A DNA stretch of 64,000 nucleotides from Roseitranquillus sp963709765 (GTDB lineage: Bacteria; Pseudomonadota; Alphaproteobacteria; Rhodobacterales; Rhodobacteraceae). A program made the translations under genes and the position numbers. Numbering within the stretch: position 1 is the first letter of the stretch; each line of letters opens with the position of its first letter. The stretch spans positions 186,001 through 250,000 of the forward strand of contig CAVPXL010000015.1 of assembly GCA_963709765.1 (NCBI GenBank), in the 5' to 3' direction. Under the pieces are notes generated by a model, which saw only the letters and a program-made list of their open reading frames with translations, was not told the DNA's origin and searched no databases. Positions 56,942 to 64,000 of this stretch are shown here, in pieces.

Positions 56942-57384
56942 CGTCGCCCCGCGAACGCATCGTGTCAGCCGCGCGCAGCTGGATAGGGACACCGTACCGC
57001 CACCAGGCCTCCGCCAGGGGTGCGGGGGCCGATTGCCTCGGGCTCCTGCGCGGGATCTGGCGCGAAGTCTACGGGCGCGAACCCGAGGCGCCGCCACCGT
57101 ACACTCCTGATTGGGCCGAGCCACAGCACCAGGAGAGATTGTGGGAAGCGGCCGGGCGACACCTGATCGCGCTCGAAGTCGCGCGCGCCGAAGACGGCGA
57201 TGTGCTGCTTTTCCGGATGCGGGAAAGCGGCGTGGCCAAGCATCTGGGGATAATTGCATCGGTCGGACCCGAACCCGCCTTCGTTCACGCCTACAGTGGA
57301 CATGCTGTCACCGAGAGTCCGCTTTCGGCGCCCTGGCGGCGCCGGATCGTCGCGGCCTTTCAGTTCCCCGGATTGGAGGTCTGA
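56938..57384 (+). CDS. orfg14: GTA orfg14, NlpC/P60-type cell-wall peptidase
   Basis: 148 residues from GTG 56938. Catalytic Cys in RGAGADCLGLLRGIW and His in SGVAKHLGIIAS fit the NlpC/P60 fold. It probably opens the peptidoglycan of the recipient cell. Overlaps orfg13 by four bases and orfg15 by one. Confidence 0.92.
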   Translation: MTSPRERIVSAARSWIGTPYRHQASARGAGADCLGLLRGIWREVYGREPEAPPPYTPDWAEPQHQERLWEAAGRHLIALEVARAEDGDVLLFRMRESGVAKHLGIIASVGPEPAFVHAYSGHAVTESPLSAPWRRRIVAAFQFPGLEV

Positions 57385-60300
57385 TGGCTACCCTTGTTCT
57401 TTCGGCGGCCGGCGCCGCGGCTGGAGCCTCGCTCGGCGGTACGGCCTTGGGTCTGAGCTCAGCAGTCCTCGGCCGCGCGGTCGGCGCGACAGTTGGCCGT
57501 GTCATTGATCAGCATATACTGGGCGACGGATCGCGCGCCGTTGAAACCGGCCGCGTCGATCGGTTTCGCCTGACCGGCGCCAGCGAAGGCGTCCCCATCG
57601 CCCAGATCTACGGGCGCAGTCGGGTCGCGGGCCACGCCATCTGGGCGTCGCGGTTCCAAGAGCACAAATCAAGGGTGCGCGGCGCCGGCAAGGGCGCTCC
57701 CGGCGGGTCCAGCGCCACCGGCTACAGCTATACAGTCAGCGTCGCGCTCGCGCTTTGCGAAGGGGTAATCACGCGGGTCGGCCGGATCTGGGCGGACGGG
57801 ACCGAGATCGCGCCCTCCGACCTCAACTTGCGCGTCTATACCGGCGCCGATGATCAGCAGCCCGATCCCAAGATCGCGGCCATCGAGGGTCTGGAGAACA
57901 CCCCTGCGTATCGCGGCCTCGCCTACGTCGTCATCGAAGACCTTGACCTCGGCGCCTTCGGCAACCGGGTGCCGCAATTCAACTTCGAGGTCATGCGGCC
58001 CGAGCAGCCCGGTGCGGGCCGCGGAACCGGTCTTGCGCGCAGTATCGAGGCGGTGGCGATGATGCCCGGCACGGGCGAATACGCGCTCGCCACTGAAAGT
58101 CTCCATTACGAGGACGGACCCGGCCGCTACCGGACGGCGAATGTGAATACTCCCAGCGAAAAGGCGGACTTTCTGACCTCACTTGATGCATTGCAGGAGG
58201 AGCTACCCGGGTGGTCGTCGACCTCGCTCATCGTGTCGTGGTTTGGCGATGACCTGCGTTGCGGCGACTGCACCTTGCGACCCAAGGTCGAGAACAAGGA
58301 CCGAGACGCGACGGGCATGAGTTGGAGCGTCAGCGGGGAGACCAGGTCATCGGCTCAGCTCATTGCGCGTGAGAACGGACGTCCGATCTATGGCGGAACG
58401 CCGACCGATCAGTCCGTCATCCAGGCAATCGCCGCGTGCCAAGAGCGCGGCAGCGCCGTGATGTTCTATCCCTTCATCCTGATGGAGCAAGTTGTTGGCA
58501 ACGGCCTGCCGGACCCATGGGGCGACGGGTCCGAACAGCCGCCTCTGCCGTGGCGCGGGCGGATTACGACGTCTCGTGCTCCTGGTCACGACAGCTCTCC
58601 CGACGGGACGCAGGCGGCGGCCGACGAGGTGCGGGCGTTCTTTGGTGACGCGGCGGTCGAGGATTTCGAACCGTCGAAGCAGGGCGTCACCTATGTCGGG
58701 CCCCAGGAGTGGAGTTATCGGCGCTTCGTGCTCCACTATGCGAGCCTTTGTGCAGCGGGAGGCGGCGTCGATGCATTCTGCATCGGCTCGGAGATGCGTT
58801 CGCTGACCCAGATCCGGGACGGCAACAGTTTCCCGGCCGTCGACGAACTGGTGCGTCTGGCTGCCGATGTCCGCCGGATCCTCCCCGGCTCGAAGATCGG
58901 CTATGCCGCCGACTGGTCGGAGTATTTCGGCTACCATCCGCAGGACGGGTCAGGCGACGTGTTCTTTCACCTCGACCCGCTCTGGGCAGACGACAACATC
59001 GATTTCGTCGGCATCGACAATTACATGCCGCTCAGCGACTGGCGCGACGAGGCCGGCCACGCCGATGGCCACTGGAGCTCGATCTACAACCTGAGCTACT
59101 TGCGCGCCAACATCGAGGGCGGCGAGGGCTATGACTGGTTCTACGCCTCGCCCGAGGACGACGCAGCGCAGCGTCGCTCGCCGATTGCCGACGGCGCCTA
59201 CGGCGAGCCGTGGGTCTATCGCTACAAGGACATCCGCGCCTGGTGGGAGAAGCGGCATCACGACAGGATTGGCGGCGTGCGTCAGCCCGAGGCAACGCCC
59301 TGGGTCCCAAGTTCGAAACCGATCTGGTTCACGGAGCTCGGCTGCGCCGCGATCGACAAGGGAACGAACCAGCCCAACAAGTTCCTCGACCCGAAATCGT
59401 CGGAATCCGGGCTGCCGCGATATTCCACAGGCGCGCGCGACGACCTGATGCAGATGCAATATCTGCGTGCGATGTTGGGATATTGGCGGGACGACGCGAA
59501 CAACCCGGTCTCGCCGGTCTATGGCGGGCCGATGGTGGAGCCCAGCCGTGCGCATGTCTGGGCCTGGGACGCGCGGCCCTATCCGCATTTCCCGGCCAAT
59601 CGCGAGCTCTGGAGCGACGGCGACAACTACGTGCGCGGGCACTGGATCTCGGGCCGGGTTTCGTCGCGGGCGCTTGATGATGTGGTGGCAGAGATCTGCA
59701 CCCGCTCAGGTGTCACATCGCTCGATCTCGATCGGCTCCACGGGATCGTGCGCGGCTACAGAGTAGGCGATGTCGACGGGGCGCGCGCGGCACTTCAGCC
59801 CCTGATGATCGCCTACGGCTTCGATGCCGTGGAGCGCCAAGGCAGGATCGTTTTCACCTCGAGGACCGGTCGGGCCAGCGCCGTCATCCCCCGCGGGGAC
59901 CTTGTGGTCACGTCGGAGCTCGACGGCGAGGTGGAGCTGGTCCGTGCGCCCGAAGCGGAAACCTCGGGCCGCCTGCGCCTGACCTATGTAGAGGCCGACG
60001 GCGATTATGAAACTCGTGCAGCCGAGGCGGTGTTTCCGGACGAGGCACAGGCGCGCGTCTCGAATTCCGAAATGCCTCTCGTGCTGACGGGTGCCGAAAG
60101 CCAGCGGATCGTCGAACGGTGGCTTGCCGAGTCGCGGGTGGCGCGTGACAAGATCAGGCTCGCGCTGCCGCCGTCGTATCTTGGCGTCGGGGCTGGCGAC
60201 ACGATCTGCGTGGGCGAGAGCGCCGACGCCTGGCGCATCGATCGGGTGGAGCAGGGCGAGCATCAGATGCTTGAGGCGACGCGCGTAGAACCGGATGTGT

Positions 60301-61286
60301 ATGTCGCGGTCGAAGCCCCCGAGCGCCTGCCGCGCGCGCGGGGCTTCGCACCCACTCTGCCTGTCTTTCCGCAGTTCCTCGACCTGCCGCTGCTTACGGG
60401 AGACGAAGCGCCCCATGCGCCACGCCTCGCCGTGAGCGCCGATCCGTGGCCGGGACGGGTGGCTGTCTATGCCGCACCAACTGACAGTGGCTATGAGCTG
60501 AACGACATCGTCGAGGTCGCGTCAGTTATCGGTCAGACGGAGACAACACTTGCCGCCGCGGGGTCGGGTCGGGTCGATCGCGGGGCGCCGTTGCGAGTCA
60601 AGCTATATGGAGGAGAGTTGTCTTCGACTGGTTGGCGCGAGCTCCTCAATGGTGCCAACGCCGCCGTGATCGGAGACGGGTCCAGCGATCACTGGGAAAT
60701 CCTCCAATTCCGCGACGCCGAGCTTGTCGCGCCGGATACCTACGAAATTGCGCATCGATTACGCGGACAGGCCGGAACCGACGCGGTGATGCCCGCGGCC
60801 TGGCCTGCCGGCAGCCGCTTTGTCCTGCTGGATTCCTCGGTTGTCCAACTCGACATGCCGGCCTCCTCGCGCGGTGTGGAGCGGCACTATCGCATCGGGC
60901 CCGCCGCCCGACCGCCCGATGACCCGGTCTACGTGCACGCGCAGAAGACGTTCGCCGGAATCGGATTGCGTCCCTACGCGCCGGTTCATCTCAGAGCGCG
61001 CTGGGAGGGCGGCGATCTGGCGATGGACTGGACCCGCCGCACGCGCATCGACGGCGACAGCTGGGACCGGCCGGACGTGCCTTTGGGAGAAGCATCGGAA
61101 AGCTATCTCGTTCGGGTCGAGCAAGACGGCGCAGTGCTGCATGAGCAGATCGTGGCTGCCCCTGAATGGCTCTATCCGGCTGCGTTGCGACAGGCCGACG
61201 ATATCGTCCCGCCGTTCCGTGTCAGTGTCGCGCAAATCTCGGAACGGTTCGGCCCTGGCCTCTTCGCCAGCATGACTGTCACCTGA
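57384..61286 (+). CDS. orfg15: GTA orfg15, large host-recognition/fibre protein
   Basis: 1300 residues, intact and close to RcGTA orfg15. It opens with a Gly/Ala-rich hydrophobic segment (LVLSAAGAAAGASLGGTALG) and has VPIAQIYGRSRVAGHAIWAS early. The central GTA TIM-barrel domain contains SEMRSLTQIRDG, AADWSEYFGYHPQDGSGDVF, the FVGIDNYMPLSDWRDE loop and KPIWFTELGCAAIDKG. The C-terminus is the phage tail hub/fibre region. It forms the spike and probably binds the recipient surface. Composition here is GC-rich (58861-58920 has 42 G+C of 60). Confidence 0.96.
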   Translation: MATLVLSAAGAAAGASLGGTALGLSSAVLGRAVGATVGRVIDQHILGDGSRAVETGRVDRFRLTGASEGVPIAQIYGRSRVAGHAIWASRFQEHKSRVRGAGKGAPGGSSATGYSYTVSVALALCEGVITRVGRIWADGTEIAPSDLNLRVYTGADDQQPDPKIAAIEGLENTPAYRGLAYVVIEDLDLGAFGNRVPQFNFEVMRPEQPGAGRGTGLARSIEAVAMMPGTGEYALATESLHYEDGPGRYRTANVNTPSEKADFLTSLDALQEELPGWSSTSLIVSWFGDDLRCGDCTLRPKVENKDRDATGMSWSVSGETRSSAQLIARENGRPIYGGTPTDQSVIQAIAACQERGSAVMFYPFILMEQVVGNGLPDPWGDGSEQPPLPWRGRITTSRAPGHDSSPDGTQAAADEVRAFFGDAAVEDFEPSKQGVTYVGPQEWSYRRFVLHYASLCAAGGGVDAFCIGSEMRSLTQIRDGNSFPAVDELVRLAADVRRILPGSKIGYAADWSEYFGYHPQDGSGDVFFHLDPLWADDNIDFVGIDNYMPLSDWRDEAGHADGHWSSIYNLSYLRANIEGGEGYDWFYASPEDDAAQRRSPIADGAYGEPWVYRYKDIRAWWEKRHHDRIGGVRQPEATPWVPSSKPIWFTELGCAAIDKGTNQPNKFLDPKSSESGLPRYSTGARDDLMQMQYLRAMLGYWRDDANNPVSPVYGGPMVEPSRAHVWAWDARPYPHFPANRELWSDGDNYVRGHWISGRVSSRALDDVVAEICTRSGVTSLDLDRLHGIVRGYRVGDVDGARAALQPLMIAYGFDAVERQGRIVFTSRTGRASAVIPRGDLVVTSELDGEVELVRAPEAETSGRLRLTYVEADGDYETRAAEAVFPDEAQARVSNSEMPLVLTGAESQRIVERWLAESRVARDKIRLALPPSYLGVGAGDTICVGESADAWRIDRVEQGEHQMLEATRVEPDVYVAVEAPERLPRARGFAPTLPVFPQFLDLPLLTGDEAPHAPRLAVSADPWPGRVAVYAAPTDSGYELNDIVEVASVIGQTETTLAAAGSGRVDRGAPLRVKLYGGELSSTGWRELLNGANAAVIGDGSSDHWEILQFRDAELVAPDTYEIAHRLRGQAGTDAVMPAAWPAGSRFVLLDSSVVQLDMPASSRGVERHYRIGPAARPPDDPVYVHAQKTFAGIGLRPYAPVHLRARWEGGDLAMDWTRRTRIDGDSWDRPDVPLGEASESYLVRVEQDGAVLHEQIVAAPEWLYPAALRQADDIVPPFRVSVAQISERFGPGLFASMTVT

Positions 61287-61370
61287 TGTAGCAATTTGCA
61301 GCCCGGGCAATCCGGAGCGACGGACTCAGACGCCTTGAGTTTGCACCGCAACTGCGCGACAAGCCGCAGC

Positions 61371-63095
61371 ATGAACGTATATTCGGATATCCGCACGCTG
61401 GTCGTGGAAACGCTCGACGTGATGGTCGTGGATGGCGACCTTCCCAACGGGCTGGATTACGGAACGGTCTCGGTCGAGCCGCCGCGCGATCCGGCCCATG
61501 GCGACATGGCGACGAACGCAGCCCTGGTGCTGTCGAAGCGGGCCGAGATGAACCCGCGGCAAATCGCGCAGCGTCTGGCGGAGCGGATGAAGGGCGATCC
61601 GCGCATTCAGTCGATCGACATCGCGGGTCCGGGCTTTCTGAACCTCCGTCTGGCACCCGGTGTATGGGCGGACGTCGTGACCGAGGCGCTCGATGCCGGG
61701 CGCCGCTTCGGTCATTCCGGGCTGGGCGCCGGGCTAGAGGTCAATGTCGAATTCGTCTCGGCCAATCCGACCGGACCGCTACATGTGGGCCATGCGCGCG
61801 GGGCCGTGTTCGGCGATGCCCTGGCCTCGCTGCTGGCCTTCGCGGGGTATCACGTCACACGAGAATACTACATCAACGACGGTGGCGCGCAGGTCGATGC
61901 GCTCGCCCGCTCGGTCTATCTCCGCTACCTCGAAGCTCACGGTCGCGATGTGGATTTCGAGAACGGCACTTACCCCGGCGATTATCTCATCGCAGTCGGC
62001 GAGGCGCTCAGGGACAGTGTCGGCGACAAATATGTAGATCAGCCCGAAGAGGGCTGGCTCGACGAGATCCGCAGCTTCTCGACCGATGCCATGATGGACA
62101 TGATCCGTGAGGATCTGGCCGCGCTCGGCGTCAGGATGGACGTCTTCTACTCCGAGAAATCCCTCTACGGCACCGGCCGGATCGAGGCGGCGCTCGCCGA
62201 GCTCAAAAGTCGCGGGTTGATTTACGATGGTGTGCTGGAGCCGCCCAAGGGTCGCGTTCCCGACGACTGGGAGCCGCGGGAGCAGACGCTCTTCCGCTCG
62301 ACCGCCCATGGCGACGACGTGGATCGGCCGATCAAGAAATCCGATGGCTCGTGGACCTATTTCGCACCGGACATCGCCTATCACTACGACAAGATCCGCC
62401 GCGGCTTCGAGGAACTGATCGACGTTCTGGGCGCGGACCATGGTGGCTATGTCAAGCGAATGCAGTCCGCAGTTGCAGCTTTGTCGGACGGCAAGGTGCC
62501 GCTCGACATCAAGCTCACGCAACTCGTGCGCCTCTACAAGGCTGGCGAGCCCTACAAGATGTCCAAACGCGCCGGCACCTTCGTGAGCCTGCGCGAGGTG
62601 GTCGAACAGGTTGGCCCGGACGTCACGCGCTTCGTCATGCTGACCCGCAAGAACGACGCGCCGCTGGACTTCGACCTCGAAAAGGTGACCGAACAATCCA
62701 AGGAAAACCCGGTTTTCTATGTGCAATACGCCCACGCGCGGGTTCGCTCGTTGTGGCGCAAGGCCGAAGATGCGGGGATCATGACGACCGACGTGCCGCT
62801 GCTCGAGGACGAGGCGGAGTTCACGGTCGCCCGCAAGATTGCCGAATGGCCGCGGATGCTGGAAATCGCCGCGCGCCATCACGAGCCGCACCGCGTGGCA
62901 TTCTACCTCCACGAACTGGCCTCCGACTTCCACGCGCTCTGGAACCGGGGCAACGACAAGCCCGAGCTGCGTTTCCTGCATGAGGACGATGAGCCACGGT
63001 CGGCCGCAAAGATGGCCCTTGCACGGGCCGTCGGCGTTGTGATTGCCACGGGTCTTGGTATCCTTGGCGTCACCCCGGTCGAAGAGATGCGCTGA
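61371..63095 (+). CDS. argS: Arginyl-tRNA synthetase
   Basis: 574 residues. Class I signatures: the HIGH motif as HVGH in NPTGPLHVGHARGAVFGDAL and KMSKR in YKMSKRAGTFVSL. N-terminal Add-1 domain and C-terminal DALR anticodon-binding domain (NPVFYVQYAHARVRSLWR) are present. ATG 61371 gives MNVYSDIRTLV. It starts 84 bases after orfg15; nothing shows whether it shares the GTA transcript. Confidence 0.97.
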   Translation: MNVYSDIRTLVVETLDVMVVDGDLPNGLDYGTVSVEPPRDPAHGDMATNAALVLSKRAEMNPRQIAQRLAERMKGDPRIQSIDIAGPGFLNLRLAPGVWADVVTEALDAGRRFGHSGLGAGLEVNVEFVSANPTGPLHVGHARGAVFGDALASLLAFAGYHVTREYYINDGGAQVDALARSVYLRYLEAHGRDVDFENGTYPGDYLIAVGEALRDSVGDKYVDQPEEGWLDEIRSFSTDAMMDMIREDLAALGVRMDVFYSEKSLYGTGRIEAALAELKSRGLIYDGVLEPPKGRVPDDWEPREQTLFRSTAHGDDVDRPIKKSDGSWTYFAPDIAYHYDKIRRGFEELIDVLGADHGGYVKRMQSAVAALSDGKVPLDIKLTQLVRLYKAGEPYKMSKRAGTFVSLREVVEQVGPDVTRFVMLTRKNDAPLDFDLEKVTEQSKENPVFYVQYAHARVRSLWRKAEDAGIMTTDVPLLEDEAEFTVARKIAEWPRMLEIAARHHEPHRVAFYLHELASDFHALWNRGNDKPELRFLHEDDEPRSAAKMALARAVGVVIATGLGILGVTPVEEMR

Positions 63096-63194
63096 CCCTC
63101 AATCCGGCGCCCGCGACCGGCGGCGAGCAGACGTATGGTTCCTGCTGTATTCCCCTCAAACGGGTGTGCGGCAGGGCACGGAATGAGGCGGAAC

Positions 63195-64000
63195 ATGGCT
63201 GAAATCGACTGGAACACTATGTCTGGGCAGCAGGCGCCGCGCGGCGCCCTGTCGTCGTTTGCGACATGGGGCGGTGCGGCAATGTCGGCAGCACTGATCG
63301 GCGGCCTCGTGGTCTGGGGCTGGCAGCTGACGGTTCGCGACGTCACCGGCGTGCCGGTCATTCGCGCTATCGAGGGGCCGATGCGGATCGCCCCGGACGT
63401 GCCGGGTGGAACCCGCGCCGCGCATCAGGGGCTGGCGGTGAACCGCGTGGCCGAAGATGCATCGGAGGTGCCGCCGGCTCAACTCGTCCTCGCGCCGCAA
63501 GATCAGGATCTCGTGGATGAGGATCTAGCGGTAGCGCCGCCCGTTCCCGAAGCCTTGACCACAGGCGCGGTCGAAGTATCGACCGACCCGGACGCTTCGA
63601 CGCGGTCCCGGAACGTTGCCCCTGCGATCGCCGCGACTGATCTCGCGGTGGCCGAGGCGCTCGGACTCACCTCCGACGCTGTCCTGGGTCTGAAGTCGTC
63701 ACAGGACACTCTGGCGGGCTGGTCGCGGCCTGAGCCCCGGCCGATCCTGCAGCGCGCGTCGCTCGTGGTCGAGACCCCGGCCACCGAGCTTGACCCGGCA
63801 GAGCTGACCCCGGGGACCCGCCTCGTTCAACTCGGGGCCTATCCCTCACCAGACGAGGCGCGTGCCGCGTGGGACAGATTGGCAGCGCGCTTCGACGGCT
63901 ATCTCGAGAACAAGGCGCGGGTGATCCAGCCTGCGAATTCGGGCGGCGATGATTTCTGGCGTCTCAGGGCGGCCGGCTTTGCGGATATCGATGACGCGCG
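63195..64000 (+). CDS. SPOR-domain protein (3' end beyond window)
   Basis: The open frame starts at ATG 63195 with GAGGCGGA upstream and runs off the window, so it is partial. It encodes a short cytoplasmic start (MAEIDWNTMSGQQ), one transmembrane helix (about 26-46, MSAALIGGLVVWGWQLTV), a long acidic/Pro-rich linker and a C-terminal SPOR domain (LVQLGAYPSPDEARAAWDRL onward). SPOR domains bind denuded glycans at the septum. The gene follows argS by 99 bases, a common argS-SPOR pairing in Rhodobacterales. Confidence 0.88.
   Translation, partial: MAEIDWNTMSGQQAPRGALSSFATWGGAAMSAALIGGLVVWGWQLTVRDVTGVPVIRAIEGPMRIAPDVPGGTRAAHQGLAVNRVAEDASEVPPAQLVLAPQDQDLVDEDLAVAPPVPEALTTGAVEVSTDPDASTRSRNVAPAIAATDLAVAEALGLTSDAVLGLKSSQDTLAGWSRPEPRPILQRASLVVETPATELDPAELTPGTRLVQLGAYPSPDEARAAWDRLAARFDGYLENKARVIQPANSGGDDFWRLRAAGFADIDDA

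Overview
The window looks like a chromosomal segment of a Rhodobacterales (Roseobacter/Rhodobacter-group) alphaproteobacterium. Evidence: high G+C, a complete-length RcGTA-type gene transfer agent cluster (orfg1 to orfg15), class II NrdJ ribonucleotide reductase, norBQD nitric oxide reductase genes, a stand-alone fliG homologue and the glnB-glnA pair. No plasmid, integrated phage or CRISPR signature is visible apart from the GTA.

Layout. 0-5.2 kb is a denitrification locus: the 3' end of norB, then norQ, norD, a Dnr/NnrR-like regulator and a DUF4202 gene on the plus strand. Facing them on the minus strand are a Tat-exported ApbE (NosX-like) and what looks like the C-terminal relic of nosL. 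6-9.6 kb is nrdJ, interrupted by five +1 frameshifts. 9.9-18.8 kb is a minus-strand housekeeping block: SDR, purF, cvpA, radA, MlaF/MlaE-like transporter pair, alr, TspO-like protein, serS. 19.0-25.1 kb on plus is yajC-secD-secF, an Mth938-like gene and ccmABCDG. 25.1-25.8 kb is a gene-free scar with IS3-type transposase fragments. 25.8-34.3 kb holds acnA (one frameshift), a DUF1223 protein, a lipid A acyltransferase homologue, fliG homologue, purB, a DUF6314 protein and bioY. 34.9-40 kb holds glnA/glnB, the bifunctional NAD(P)HX repair gene, tRNA-Leu(UAG) and tig. 40.3-41.6 kb is the rpsF-rpsR-rplI operon (rplI with one frameshift). 41.8-47.5 kb is fabD-fabG-acpP, a PilZ protein, fabF and mltG. 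47.5-61.3 kb is the GTA cluster, followed by argS and a SPOR-domain protein cut by the window end.

How the genes work together. NorQ and NorD mature the NorCB enzyme, under a probable NO-responsive Crp/Fnr regulator. YajC/SecD/SecF and CcmABCDG serve protein export and cytochrome c maturation, which respiratory denitrification needs. FabD/G/F and AcpP are the fatty-acid core. The GTA block encodes a packaging terminase, portal, capsid, connectors and a short tail with its baseplate/fibre proteins. The GTA operon seems to start from a near-consensus promoter at 47543-47571, with an intrinsic terminator between that promoter and the first gene.

Caveats. Reading frames break at single bases in nrdJ (5), rplI, GTA orfg2, orfg6, orfg7 (2) and orfg8. 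In every one of these, removing one base restores the frame; acnA alone needs one base added. Because indispensable genes are affected, I read most of these as insertion-type sequencing or assembly errors, not as gene decay, but the sequence alone cannot settle it. Promoter and terminator calls are by eye.
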